Shown piece after piece: positions 29,755 through 40,484 of a DNA stretch of 64,000 nucleotides. This DNA comes from Candidula unifasciata. Taxonomy: Eukaryota; Mollusca; Gastropoda; Stylommatophora; Geomitridae. Every line of letters starts with the position of its first letter. Positions within the stretch are counted from its first letter, which is position 1. The stretch covers positions 124,001-188,000 of the forward strand of contig CAJHNH020000826.1 in the NCBI GenBank assembly GCA_905116865.2. Direction: 5' to 3'. A program made the translations under genes and the position numbers. The notes under the pieces were generated by a model. That model was not told the origin of the DNA. It was given only the letters and a program-made list of their open reading frames with translations, and did no database searches.

Positions 29755-30035
29755 TGCACATGGAAAGGTGCCAACCCAAACTCATTTTCGTTCTTTATTA
29801 ATATCCTACCCCCAGATGAGGTCACAGGACATTCCAACATTTTATAGGGTAGTAAGACTGGGTTTCCTGGCTTTCTGATGCTTTTAATGACCCCAAAACA
29901 TCTAGAACTGGCTCTAACCCCAACCAACCTACATCCCACGAGAGTGCAGCCTAGGTCCCATGACTGCATACAGCCTAGATCGCATGACTGCATGCAGCCT
30001 ATCTACCACCCCTTGAAATATTAGACTTCCTGTGA
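29755..30035 (-). mobile_element. interspersed repeat family C
   Basis: Matches 56030-56325 in reverse: GGTGGTAGATAGGCTGCATG, CAGTCATG, CTAGGCTGCACTCTCG, TTTTGGGGTCATTAAAAGC, ATCAGAAAGCCAGGAAACC, AAATGTTGGAATGTCCTG. Internally it has two or three copies of CTGCATGCAGTCATGGGA-like units. No coding capacity. SINE- or MITE-like. Confidence 0.8.
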
Positions 30036-30227
30036 CCTGTGGATTTCCACACTCATTTGTTTTTGAAAGGTTGTGTGCTCCATTGTTTTCCCTGTCATTT
30101 TTCCTGCTTGTTGTTATCATTGTCATCATCATTATCATGGATCAGGCCCTTTGCAGAATGTCAACCCCATCATAGGATGCCAGAAAGACCATTGATCCTT
30201 GTGCCTATTCTTTCGGACTCATAAAAG

Positions 30228-30665
30228 AGAAAAGTGAAGAAAGGCATGCTTCAGGCAGAGTGGCAAGCATCACTTCAGAGGTCTAGGGTAGTGAGCATCC
30301 TTTGGATATTTTCTCCAGGTCATGCTGGTTTGGTGGGAAATGAGCAGGCAGATAGACCAGCTGGCTGTGCACCTCTTGGTGGTAAATTGATGTATGACAA
30401 GTTAGATATTGAGAGGGTCCTGTGTTAGTGAGTAAACAGTGTGGAGGCGCAGATAGATCATTACGGTCTAAGGATAATGGTGCTGCGAGGAGTTACCAGG
30501 GGATCTGGTCGACGCTCAATACTCAGGGGAAGGATGAGACGGATGTACAGTCAGACGGTTACTGGTACCATCAAAATTAGAACAATTCACTTGCTGCTGA
30601 AGATGGGGACTTATAGGAGTTTCCGGAATGCTGTGATGTCGATTCTTAATTTAAAATTAAACATT
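30228..30665 (+). mobile_element. I-type LINE RNase H/C-terminal fragment
   Basis: KKGMLQAEWQASLQRSRVVS, LWIFSPGHAGLVGNEQADR keeps the RNase H His and Asp that the minus-strand copy at 9.4-10 kb has lost. Then LGGKLMYDKLDI, VTRGSGRRSILRGRMR, LLKMGTYRSF and the GATGTCGATTCTTAATT terminus. Several stops. Confidence 0.8.
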
Positions 30666-30802
30666 CTGGGCTCATACTAAACTTGCCACGTGATATTGCA
30701 GTGCTTCAAAGCAAACTAAACAACATATCTCACAGTTTGTCCAGACTTCGTCATTCAGGGAGAAGAATCCTGGCTCACAGGAGCGACCCTGCAAGTTTAA
30801 TC

Positions 30803-31065
30803 TTCTTCTTTGTTCACCGGCTGTAAGCTCCAGTAACAAATCATGATTGTTCGTCCATTAGGACCTTGGCTTTGTGCCAGGGCCTGAGTTTTGTGTGTAC
30901 ATCAGTTTTACTAGCTTGTTTGTTTGCAGTTGGCTGTTTCTTGCTGCTGTGGCAGATGCACTTTGACTTCGAAGGAAGCTCCCAGTTAGTTAACTCCAGC
31001 GATGTTGGGGAGACAGTGGGTCTATTTTTGTCTTCCCCACAATGGGGCCCCAGAACCCACACAGG
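30803..31065 (+). mobile_element. family A copy
   Basis: CTTCTTCTTTGTTCACCGGC, TGTAAGCTCCAG, TTTGTGTGTACATC, GTGGCAGATGCAC, TTGACTTCGAAGGAAGC, CCCCACAATGGGGCCCC and AGAACCCACAC complete the 3' end. Confidence 0.85.
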
Positions 31066-31087
31066 GTGTAAGACTAATAACTATAGA

Positions 31088-31622
31088 GCATTGATGAAGA
31101 CTTCAGAAACACCATTGATGAAGACTTCAGAAACACCATTGATGAAGACTTCAGAAACACCATTGATGAAGACATCAGGAACACCATTGATGAAGTCTTC
31201 AGGAACACCATTGATGAAGACTTCAGGAACACCATTGATGAAGACTTCAGGAACACCATTGATGAAGACTTCAGGAACACCATTGATGAAGACTTCAGGA
31301 ACACCATTGATGAAGACTTCAGGAACACCATTGATGAAGACTTCAGGAACACCATTGATGAAGACTTCAGGAACACCATTGATGAAGACATCAGGAACAC
31401 AATTGATGAAGACTTCAGAAACACCATTGATGAAGACATCAGGAACACCATTGATGAAGACTTCAGGAACACCATTGATGAAGACTTCAGGAACACCATT
31501 GATGAAGACTTCAGGAACACCATTGATGAAGACTTCAGGAACACCATTGATGAAGACTTCAGAAACACCATTGATGAAGACTTCAGAAACACCATTGGTG
31601 AAGACATCAAGAACACCATTAT
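31088..31622. repeat. 24-bp minisatellite at the end of family A
   Basis: About 22 units of GATGAAGACTTCAGGAACACCATT. G/A and T/A variants alternate. Open in several frames on both strands (repeating MKTSGTPL on plus) only because the period is 24. It begins about 25 bases after the family A terminus. Confidence 0.95.
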
Positions 31623-31699
31623 GTTTGTCAGCCATACTGGAATAAATGCATAGCAAATGTTAAATGCTGAAGAAGAAGAAGCTGATTTCTCATACCCTT

Positions 31700-31880
31700 T
31701 TCAGTGCTGGTTCTTTTTCTTCTTCAGCATTCCGAGCCCTTGAGGTTCACTGCTGCAAATATCACCCACCTCCATTCATCTCTCTGGTTGGTCTTCTTCA
31801 GCATTCCGAGCCCTTGAGGTTCACTGCTGCAGATATCACTCACCTCCATTCATCTGTCTGGTTGGCCTTCTCTTTCCAGT
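31700..31880. repeat. two-unit direct repeat of about 82 bp
   Basis: TCTTCAGCATTCCGAGCCC, TTGAGGTTCACTGCTGCA, ATATCACCCACCTCC and ATTCATCT-TCTGGTTGG occur twice. Confidence 0.85.
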
Positions 31881-32340
31881 TGGTGACACCAAGTGTTTGC
31901 AGGTTTGTCTGGACATTATCTCTATCTTCTTTATAGTCTGCCTCGTGGTCTACGACCATTCAGCTCCCTTGTGTATACAGTTTTCACTTCTCTGTCATGT
32001 GACATTATTTCAGTATGCTCCAACTATTTCAGTCTATTAGATCTCATGATGCCAGTGATCAGTGGTGATTTAAACAGATTATGAATTTCATTATTGCTTC
32101 TCACTCTCCATTTCCCTCTGTTTGCATCTTTGATGGGTCCAAAGATTCATCATAAGACTGTTTTCAAAAACCTATAATAAGGCTTCATCTCTTTTAGTTG
32201 TGCTCCAAGTTTCAGAGTCTTTTAAAACGACTTGTCTTATCGTTTTAAATATTTTGATCTTGGTGTTGCAAGAAAGACACTTTGACTTTAGCATATGTTG
32301 GAGGGCATAGTATACTTTTTTTCCGTATTGTATACTAGAT
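31880..32340 (-). mobile_element. decayed LINE reverse-transcriptase fragment
   Basis: The minus strand shows MLKSKCLSCNTKIKIFKTI, DSETWSTTKRDEALL. A related piece is at 38020-38260. The part around TGATTTAAACAGATTATGAA and TTTGATGGGTCCA is shared between the two. Confidence 0.6.
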
Positions 32341-32523
32341 TGTATTTCTTCTCTCAGTGTAGTTAATTTTTTTTTTTAATTTGCCAGAATAATCTGTAAA
32401 ATATAGAACTAGCCCTGTATGCCCAGTACACCTGAAAAGGGTCCTTTGCTTCTAGGCAATCTTGGTAATCTCCAGGTTTCTTCTTCAGTAGCAGAATTAT
32501 ATACCAGGGGATGTCAATATGTA

Positions 32524-33295
32524 AGTCACAAATGGTTATGGGATGGCAAGAAAATGTAGTTGGTGGTTTCTAAAGGTGTCACTAGGTGACAGTAACATCA
32601 AACTTTATGTCTCCTTTCACGTGGTGCTAGGTGTTGCATTCGCATTCACAACACAGAAACAAAAAGGGTTGCTGTACTTATGAAGTGTACCATCAAAGAA
32701 CAACGTGCTGTTGTGCAGTTTTTTGGGGCGGGGAGGGCTGCCTGCAAAGGAGATTCACAAGGAAGCTTCCTGTTTATGTTGACAAATGTTTATCCCGTAA
32801 AGCGGTGCATATCTAGGTGAACAATTTTTCTCAAAGCACTCTGTGATTTTGTCGCCTTGTTGAGATTGCAGCAAACTCATCTGTGCAGCGGGAGGAGGAG
32901 ATGACTAACGGTGACAGGCGAATAATGATTAAGTCTGTAGACATCTAGGATGGGAACTTCTGGAACATCCACCTTATAGCCCTGACTTCGCATCTAGAAA
33001 TTTCCACCGTTTTGGTCCACTGAAAACCCACCTTGGCAGGAGATATTTCGTGAACTGCGCAGAATTTGAATGTGAAGTGAAAATATGGTTTAGAAAACAA
33101 AGCATGCGGTTCTGTGCAGCAGGTCAAGGAGGACTGATAAAATCGACGGGAAAAATTCACCAATATTAGGGGTAGGGGGAATTATGTTGAAAAATAAAGG
33201 GACATTGTGTGTTGAAGTAAACGTTTTTCAAGTTATCATCTTTAGTTTTTTTTTTTTTTTTTCAACTACGATTTTTTAAACAACCATTTGTGACT
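32524..33295 (+). mobile_element. mariner-like DNA transposon, decayed
   Basis: Perfect 14-bp inverted termini (AGTCACAAATGGTT at 32524 and its complement ending 33295), flanked on both sides by TA, as expected for Tc1/mariner target duplication. Inside, a broken frame begins KCTIKEQRAVVQFF and ends with PDFASRNFHRFGPLK, the mariner SPDLxxSDxHLFGPLK signature. The third catalytic Asp of the D,D34D triad is Asn here. At 772 bases with many stops it is non-autonomous. Confidence 0.88.
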
Positions 33296-33329
33296 TACTC
33301 ATTGACTTTGACTGGTGTATCCGAGGTCA

Positions 33330-34360
33330 TGAATAACAGCACTCTCCAAGGCTCTCACCTGATGCCTCTTCAAAACCTGTTAGTTTTGTCGCCTCTAGCA
33401 AATGCGATATTCATTTACTGCATACACATATTTCTGGATTCTTCAGGGACTCATTGTTTCTTCTTCTTCTGCTTCTTCTTTTCTCTTGTCCTGAAATGCC
33501 TACGTGTCAGGGTAAGAAGCGATTTCTGGAACGCCCTTCTGTTCGCTTCGTATATAGTATTTTTGAGCGTCTCTGATATTTGTGCGATCCATTGTTTTCG
33601 TGGTCGACCTCTGGCTCTGTTACCATCAGCAAAGCATTGTTCTCTGTGGTGCCCTGTCTGATGCCAGTCTTGTTACATGGCCAAACCATTTGACCTGCTA
33701 TCTAGCTATTAAGTTCAATATTAGTTCTGTGCCGACTTTCTTCCTGATATCATACTTCCTAAGTCGATCTTTCCTCGTTACACCGAGTATAGTACGTAAA
33801 CATTTCATTTCTGTTGTGACTATTTGCCTTCTGTCTTCTGAAGACAGTATCCATGTTTGACTTCTGTGTTGGTAAGAATAAGGTGTTGAACAGGGTTCTT
33901 TTAGTGTTCATATTCAAATGCTTGCATTTCAGAATTGGTGCCATTTGGCGCTTGATTGGCTTTATAGCATCTTTGCTGGATTTATTTATAAATTCTTCCG
34001 TCTTCTGAAAAAATGCTCCCCAGATATGTAAAATGCTTCGTCTGCTTTAATTGATTTTCATCAATTTTGATATTGGTGGTTCTTTCTTTTCTGGAGAATA
34101 TCATCACTTCTGTTTTGTCTGCATTGATCTTCATATCATAGTTGATGCATTCTGAGTGGAGTCTATTTATATGTTCTTGTAGTTTTACTGCTGTTGTTGC
34201 TATGGTTACCTGGTCATCTTCAAAAAGCAGTTCAATTAATAACTTTCCGATGTTGTCCCCTATGCTGGTGTTAGCGCTGATTTGCAAATTTGGTCGACGT
34301 ATGTGATGAATAGTAGTGGTGGTAGTGATGTCTCACTCTAGATCTAATGTGGAACTTTTC
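33330..34360 (-). mobile_element. RTE-like LINE fragment
   Basis: The minus strand at 34287-33982 reads LLIELLFEDDQVTIATTAVK, CINYDMKINADKTEVMIFS, FTYLGSIFSEDGRI, the RT palm region with the catalytic box changed to FEDD. It continues with frameshifts (NTLFLPTQKSNMDTVF) to the C-terminus near 33500. Confidence 0.75.
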
Positions 34361-34469
34361 TGACACTCCTGTATTTGTTCTAACTGCGCATTGACTGTTC
34401 ACATTCATTGTTGTTCACCAGAATTTCAAATGGGACAGTGAGGGACATTTTATGTAATTTTTCCTGGCA

Positions 34470-35250
34470 CAGTTACAGAGCAAATATAGGCTGACCAGAC
34501 TGCAGTGAAGTTGAAATCTCTTCTTCTTTACGTCTTGTTTTCTTACTTCGGGTGTTGAGGGAGATACAAGGTCCTACTTCGTGCTTTTCTGGCTGCTTCG
34601 ACCAAAGACACATCATAGTACTGTAGAGTTTCTCTGATGTTATCTTCCCATCTTGTTTTGGTCTACCTCTTGCTCTACATCCTTCTCTTTTGGTATATGC
34701 CTTAAATGGTATAGCATCAGAAGGCATTCTCTGCAAGTGGTCAAACCATTTGATTTGCTATCTTTCTATGTAATTTATAATTGGTTCTATGCCGACTTTA
34801 TCTTTTCTGACCTCATTCCTGATTGTATCTCTTCTGGTCACTCCTACAGCCTTTCTCAGACACCTCGTTTCCATGGTTACTAATTTTCTTGTATGCTTTG
34901 TTGTGAGAAACCACGTCTGGCACTAGTAGCATAGGGTGGGCATGAAAATGCTTTGTATGAGATGTTTCTCTTCCTGCTGATTGGGATTGCCTTATGCTGT
35001 TGAAGGGGGGCTAGCTGTCCTAGTACTTGGCCTGCTTTACTGCATCGAATATCAATTTCTTGTCTAATTTACCATCTTCATTCAATGTTGTTTTAAGATA
35101 TTTAAATTCGATGCCTGTTTCAAATATGTATGCTATAATGCTATAATTAAATCCTGTTTCTTTTTTCCTATTGACATTATTTCTTTCTTTTCCATGTTGA
35201 TTCTCATATTATTTGATTTACATTCTTCATTCATGGATGTGAGATGCTGT
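34470..35250 (-). mobile_element. second RTE-like LINE fragment
   Basis: The minus strand contains RMPSDAIPFKAYTKREGC, RARGRPKQDGKITSEKLY, the RGRPKxRWxxxI C-terminal region. The upstream part at 34750-35240 is highly broken. Confidence 0.65.
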
Positions 35251-35484
35251 TAAAACCTCGACTAAGTCAAAACCTGATGCTAAAAGGCAAAACAGGAATT
35301 TTGTTGGCTCTTAATTAAATAAATTGTTTTATTACCTTGTGTTGATATACATGTTCTTGTAAATGCCATGTAAATAATATTTTATATCATTGCTTTAATT
35401 TTTTTTAAAACCATTTTGTGCCATAATTTTATTTCTGCCATGTCTCATCCTTGTTTAGGTAAACCATGAGGCTCTAAATTTTAC

Positions 35485-35495
35485 ATCTCTCTCCA

Positions 35496-35539
<44 letters not shown>

Positions 35540-35543
35540 TCTT

Positions 35544-35583
<40 letters not shown>

Positions 35584-35913
35584 CCTCCCTCTCTCTCTCC
35601 ATCTCTCTGTCTATCCATCTCTCTCTTTCTCTCTGTCTTTCTCTCTCTCTTTCTCTCTCCCTCCCTCTCTCTCCATCTTTTTCTCTCTGTCTCTCTCTCT
35701 CTCCATCTCTGTCTCTCTCTCTCTCTCTCTCTCCATCTCTGTCTCTCTCTCCATCTATGTCTCTCTCTCCCCCTCTCTCTCCATCTCTCTCCCTCCTTCT
35801 CTCTGTCTCTCTTTCTCTCTCTCCCTCCCTCTCTCTCCACCTCTTTCTCTCTGTCTCTCTCTCCATCTCTATCTCTGTCTCTCTCTCCATATCTCTCTCC
35901 ATATCTCTCTCCC

Positions 35914-35944
<31 letters not shown>

Positions 35945-36185
35945 CCCTCTTTCTTTCTCTCTCTCTCTCTCTTTCTCTCTCTCCCTCCCTCTCTCTTCAT
36001 CTCCATCTCTCTGTCTCTCTCCCTCTCTCTAACCCCTCTCTCTAACCCCTCTCTCTAACCCCTCTCTCCCCCCCCTCTCTGTCTCTCTCCCCCTCTCTCT
36101 CCCCCTCTCTCTCTCCCTCTCTCTCTCTCTGTGCGCTGTGTCTTTATCACTCTGTCCTTTCTCACCCTCTCTTCCACCCCCTCTG
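35485..36185. repeat. CT-rich polypyrimidine tract
   Basis: About 700 bases of CTCTCT with TTTC, CCCTCC, CCATCTCTCTGTC interruptions. Extreme strand asymmetry. Arg/Glu-rich minus-strand frames are compositional. Confidence 0.97.
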
Positions 36186-36204
36186 TTTGTCTCTCACTTT
36201 TCTC

Positions 36205-36265
36205 ACCTTCATCTTCCATCAGACAGAAGCCATCTCCACAGTGAAGGTTGGCTGCCATGGATCTA
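36205..36265 (-). mobile_element. LINE 3' terminus scrap
   Basis: The minus strand reads MAANLHCGDGFCLMEDE. The same VANLHCGDGTRL end is at 58850-59040. Confidence 0.5.
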
Positions 36266-36345
36266 CATCACATCCTGGATCTGCATCACATCCTGGATCT
36301 GCATCACATCATGGATCTGCATCACGTCCTGGATCTGCAATCTGT
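36258..36345. repeat. 18-bp repeat, about four units
   Basis: CATCCTGGATCTGCATCA repeated, with the third unit changed. Confidence 0.85.
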
Positions 36346-36499
36346 CTGACTACTGTCTATCTTTTGATATTTTCCTCCCACCTTTTTAACTGTCTGCCTC
36401 TTCCTTGCGTGCCTTCAACCTCCCCCCCCCCCCCCCCCACCCCCTCCTGCCCCCGACTCCAGTATAGTATTTATAAGCAGGGCCCATGATTCACCATGG

Positions 36500-37460
36500 C
36501 AAGAAATTGCAAATTCTGAGCCATGTTTTGAAAAAAAAATTTAAAATTGGCTTACCGCAGCGCAGTAAATGCAGTAATTCATATCCCAAGCAAACTGAAT
36601 GCTATTTGTTTTTTTTTTCTATTTGGTAATCATAATCAGATTTATTTGATAAGAAAAAAAAGCTGTCCTGGATCAAATATTCTGACAGATCTGAAAAGGT
36701 GTTTTGCTGGCTGGCTGGTTCCGTGAAAAAATTATGCAGGCTTTGCAGCCCCATTATGCCTGGCATCTTCACAGCAGCTGGTTGCAGCGGAAATCTGGAT
36801 GATTTCAGACAAGATAGTAAGTCAGACACTTTGTTGTTTATATCGACAGCCACGAGTGACTGTGCCTCAAATTAAGTGTTCATAATTGGTTGGTAGGGAG
36901 AAACACAAGTTCAAGTTCAGCCCGTTAGGTTTATCAGTACTTTTTCAGCAACTCTGAGAGCTTATTTAGTAGGATTGTAGCTCCACTGTGTTTGATTTCA
37001 GTAGCAACAATACAATAACAGCTTCGCACCAAGAGTTCCACCTTGAGATGACAGGATTCAGCGACAGCACTGCATTTTCAGCATTCATTTATCACATATA
37101 ATAAAGATACCTAGCACGATAATTAGACAGGCCAGTCACCTTCTGCTGAATTTGATTTCTCCGAGGCATTAGAGGTAACTCTGTGATGTGGCATTCAATT
37201 TCACAGGCCGTGGTAAATTATGGGCCCATGTTTATAAGAGTGTTATGCTGGTTATATGATAGAGCATAATCCTTGACTCAGTTCACACCACACCCATTGT
37301 AGACTGTCTACGAGAAGTAGTTGTCAGTCTCACGCCAACCATTCTTTTACTATTAAGTTACTATTATTTTATCGTGTTTTTTTTTTTTTTGGTTGGGAAA
37401 TTAGGGGGGGGGGGGGGGGAGGGGGGTCTGATTATATTTTATTTCAACTTTGTACTTAAA
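36500..37460. other. unassigned intergenic sequence
   Basis: Contains poly-C just before (36421-36438) and a poly-G run at 37404-37430. No gene, RNA or TE signature recognised. Confidence 0.5.
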
Positions 37461-37462
37461 CT

Positions 37463-37750
37463 ATGGTCTACCTGATCAGAATAGACCAGGTCACGATTTT
37501 TCACTCAATCACCGGACATTGCAGGCTTAACAAACACTCATATAAATTAGGTACGAGCCAAACAGCTCTTTGCCAGCGTCTTTGTGTTGAACAGAATCCA
37601 GAGCTTGTCTTACAAGTCTATCCTTTCCTGGCAGAGCTGCTAGTCAACATGTGGCCACACCCTGTAGAACTGACAACTAAGCTTCAGGAAAACCTAAGAG
37701 ACCTTGAGATGACATCCCACTTTATGGCACAAAGTGGATTAAGCACATGA
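37463..37750 (+). mobile_element. LINE C-terminal zinc-region fragment
   Basis: DQVTIFHSITGHCRLNKHSY, then QNPELVLQVYPFL and WPHPVELTTKLQENLRDLEM. This is the well-known end of a metazoan LINE (RTGHCRLNKHL, CxxxxxxHxLQxCP, LWGxxEDL). The second Cys pair is degraded. Confidence 0.75.
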
Positions 37751-38019
37751 CCAGAGAACACTTCTATAATATTAACACCTTCAAGATGAGACTCAGAGGA
37801 GAACCACGTAACCTGCAGTTACAGAATTACAAATCTACATCATGAGCGTATCATGATGATGTCACCATGTTAGTCTGCACCATGCTTAACACTCTTGACA
37901 TCCTTACCGACCGTATTGACAGGTTACAAGACAGTAACATGGTAATTGTAATTTCTATCAAACTTTAAGGTTTTTATTTAAAGCATCCTTAAAAATTGCA
38001 TTATACTTACAAAATATGT

Positions 38020-38260
38020 ACTTATTACATTATGTAATGTAATGTCTTGTGTACAACTTTCAACTGCTTGTTTCCCAGCTATGTTGTGTGCCATTCTCTC
38101 AATATGCCCAGGCCATTCCAGTCCATTAACACTCATAAAATTGGTGATGATTTAAACAGATTATGAATTTTGTTGTTGCTTCTCACTCACCATTTCCCGC
38201 TGTCTGCATCTTTGATGGGTCCACAAATGTGTCCTAAGGTTTTTTAAGTACACTTAAAAT
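38020..38260 (-). mobile_element. decayed LINE fragment
   Basis: Shares TGATTTAAACAGATTATGAA, TTGCTTCTCACTC, CATCTTTGATGGGTCCA with 32060-32150. Confidence 0.6.
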
Positions 38261-38329
38261 GTAAGTATTATTATTTACAATTGAGTACATGGTCTGTTCA
38301 ACCTGTGCCCCATCCCCACGTGGGACAAA

Positions 38330-38500
38330 TGTTTCGTTATTTTGAAGCTCCACCCTGGCTGTTGCCGGGGGCCTTAATATAACCTAACGGTTAAACGAGG
38401 TTTCTGGGACCTCTCCACGGGTGATCCTCATCTGAATGGTGGCACCTTGTGTCACAGGGTGTTTATCGCTCAGTGTGATGTCCTGGTATAAAGATGTGTG
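38330..38500 (+). mobile_element. interspersed repeat family B
   Basis: CCACCCTGGCTGTTGCCGGG, CCTAACGGTTAAACGAGG, TTTCTGGGACCTCT, GGTGATCCTCATC, GGTGGCACCTTGTGTCACAG, GGTGTTTATCGCTCAGTGTG, ATGTCCTGG. Other copies: 40250-40420 (minus), 42550-42740 (minus), 49185-49330. Two copies carry a poly-C run in the middle. Confidence 0.8.
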
Positions 38501-38529
38501 CAAACAGGACATGAATGATACAGGTATTG

Positions 38530-38730
38530 AGGAGGACTCATGGTAACAAAATGCCATAGACTGAAAGGGTATTTCAGGAAGGGAATGAGAGTGAAGGAGG
38601 AAATGATTGCAGAAAGGATGAGAGCTGAGCGTCTGAAAAGAAATGGATTAAACACAAATGTCCTGAAATCCCATGCTATGATTGTGGAAGACTTTTCTTG
38701 GCACGGGACTCACAGCCCATTGCGATGGTG
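38530..38730 (+). mobile_element. LINE C2H2-finger region, degraded
   Basis: EEMIAERMRAERLKRNGLNT is nearly identical to the segment before the finger at 22440-22630. The finger itself is broken by an indel and a changed first cysteine. Confidence 0.65.
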
Positions 38731-38874
38731 GGACTAGCAGAAAGTGCCGCTGTTAAGATAAGTCTTCCAAAGTTTAGAGCAAGAGATTTGGGAACCATTA
38801 TTGCCATCATTTTATCAAGTGTGCCTCTTCTTGGACGCCCAGCCTTCAACCTATCTGCAACACAGTTTTCGGGG

Positions 38875-39060
38875 AGGTGAGTGGTCTCGGGGCATGGCGT
38901 CTGCCACGAGTGCTGAAGGTCCCAGGTTCCAGCCCGGTGAAGGCTGGGATTTTTTCACATGAACTTCTAGTAATTTTACTCTGGTCTTTGGGTAGTAAAA
39001 TTGGATGCCTGTGTGTATTGCTGGGCTTGGAAATCAAAAAGAGTAGCCCAGCGACACTTC
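38875..39060 (+). mobile_element. SINE family D, tRNA-derived
   Basis: GAGTGGTCTCGGGGCATGG (A-box position) and, about 40 bases on, GGTTCCAGCCC, an exact match to the RNA polymerase III B-box consensus GGTTCNANNCC. The body includes CTCTGGTCTTTGGGTAGTA, AAATTGGATGCCTGTGTG, GGAAATCAAAAAGAGTAGCC. The minus-strand copy at 40965-41165 confirms the family. Confidence 0.75.
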
Positions 39061-39074
39061 TTCTTATCTTCCAC

Positions 39075-39250
39075 CTTGTACCTCATCGAAGAAAAAATAG
39101 TCGACAACGACGCGACCTGGGCAAAATTTGGAGTTGAACATCTACACTCAAGAGGAAGGTCCAGATGGACACAAAATCAAACCGCTGCTGATTCCACCGG
39201 TATTTAAACTTCGCTGGCTGCTGAAAATGAGGACAGAGTAGGTGTTGTGA
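39075..39250 (+). mobile_element. I-type LINE 3' fragment
   Basis: GRSRWTQNQTAADSTG and, in another frame, FKLRWLLKMRTE. This matches the (R)WTYNQ-TG-(T)LRWLLKM end of the other copies. Confidence 0.6.
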
Positions 39251-39289
39251 GTTAACATTTCCTCCTGTCCCATTCAGGAAACCTGATGC

Positions 39290-39475
39290 TTGCTTACTTA
39301 CTTAGTCGCTGCTCTTCTACCTTGGGGTGTAGAGGTTTGCCAGAGAGATCGCCAGACGTCACTATCAGCAGTTTTCTTTCTGGCTTTGTTCCATTCCAGT
39401 CCTCTGTCGGTCAGGGACTGTCGGATGTTGTCTTCCCAGCGGACACTGGAGGTGAAACATGATGCAAGATAGATT
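39290..39475 (-). mobile_element. LINE C-terminal fragment
   Basis: In reverse it encodes WEDNIRQSLTDRGLEWNKAR, KKTADSDVWRSLANLYTP. Its mirror copy is at 49470-49615 on plus (HWEDSIRQSLTDRGLKWNKA). Confidence 0.75.
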
Positions 39476-39644
39476 AAATATAAACTTGATGAGAGGTCTT
39501 AAAGTAGATAGGGAAAAGACACATATCATAAGGATTCTCATCTTCAGTTTTTGTGGTCAACCGTCATGTGGAGGAATAGTGAAATATAGCCATTGATATC
39601 AGCAATCCATCTTTTAATGAGTCTCACTAGTCAACCCGTGTCAG

Positions 39645-39950
39645 GGAACGTCATCCACAGTTAGAACATAGCATATCGGGACTTGTTGTTGCTAGGGCAC
39701 TCTGGGGTAAGGGGGAATGGACGTCATCCACAGTTAGAACATAGCATATCAGGACTTGTTGTTGTTGCTAGGGCACTCTGGGGTAAGAGGGAATGGACGT
39801 CATCCACAGTTTAAACATAGCATACCAGGACTTGTTGTTGCTAGGGCACTCTGGGGTAAGAGGGTATGGACGTCATCCACAGTTAGAACATAGCATATCA
39901 AGACTTGTTGCTAGGGCACTCTGGGGTAAGAGGGAATGGACGGGTGGATT
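39645..39950. repeat. about 68-bp tandem repeat, four units
   Basis: ACGTCATCCACAGTTAGAAC, ATAGCATATCAGGACTTGTT, GTTGCTAGGGCACTCTGGGG, TAAGAGGGAATGG. Units differ by TTG number. Confidence 0.93.
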
Positions 39951-40074
39951 GGCTTGCTGGCAGGGCCACCGTAGATACATGACAAGCAATAGACTGGGTC
40001 GATGTCCTCAGTAAGGCTTGATGAGTATTATACTACGAGAACTTCGTGTTGCTAGACATGAATACTATACAGGT

Positions 40075-40200
40075 AGCCAAAGAAGAATAGTAAACCAACA
40101 AAAACTGCAGCGAACAGTTGCTACACACTGAGGGATATCTGAAGAAAGGATCCCACCGCTTATAGGTATGTCTGAAGTGAAATGAGGATATTAGCTTGAT
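40075..40200 (+). mobile_element. I-type LINE 3' scrap
   Basis: CCAAAGAAGAATAGTAAACC, ACACTGAGGGATATCTGAAG match 42335-42420 closely. Confidence 0.6.
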
Positions 40201-40249
40201 TAATCTATTTCAGGGCTATTGACTGACTGATGTTGAAAACAATCAAGAC

Positions 40250-40420
40250 CGCAAAACTAGCTATGAACACCCGGTGACCCGAAATTCTAACATTAAGATG
40301 TGAATCACCCCGGCACACGTCCTAGAATCCCCGTTCAACCGCTAGGTTATATTTAGGGTCTCTGACTACAGCTAAGGTGGGGCTTTAAATACCCCCCCCC
40401 CCCACCTTTTTTTTCCAAAT
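40250..40420 (-). mobile_element. family B copy
   Basis: ACACCCGGTGACCCGAAATT, CCCCGTTCAACCGCTAGG, GCTAAGGTGGGGCTT then poly-C. Confidence 0.7.
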
Positions 40421-40484
40421 GCATTCTATATTGGGACGGAGATTTGGGTAATTGGCGACACGACTATTAATACCATTGCTCCCC

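Noticed and set aside
31074..31656. Overlapping MKTSGTPL, MVFLKSSS and FINGVPEV frames
   Set aside because: The 24-bp array. All are periodic and three frames are open at once.
35474..36032. Arg/Glu-rich and Ser/Leu-rich open frames
   Set aside because: Translation of the CT-rich tract.
37000..37460. A regulatory region between the two genes
   Set aside because: No motif beyond homopolymer runs could be supported.
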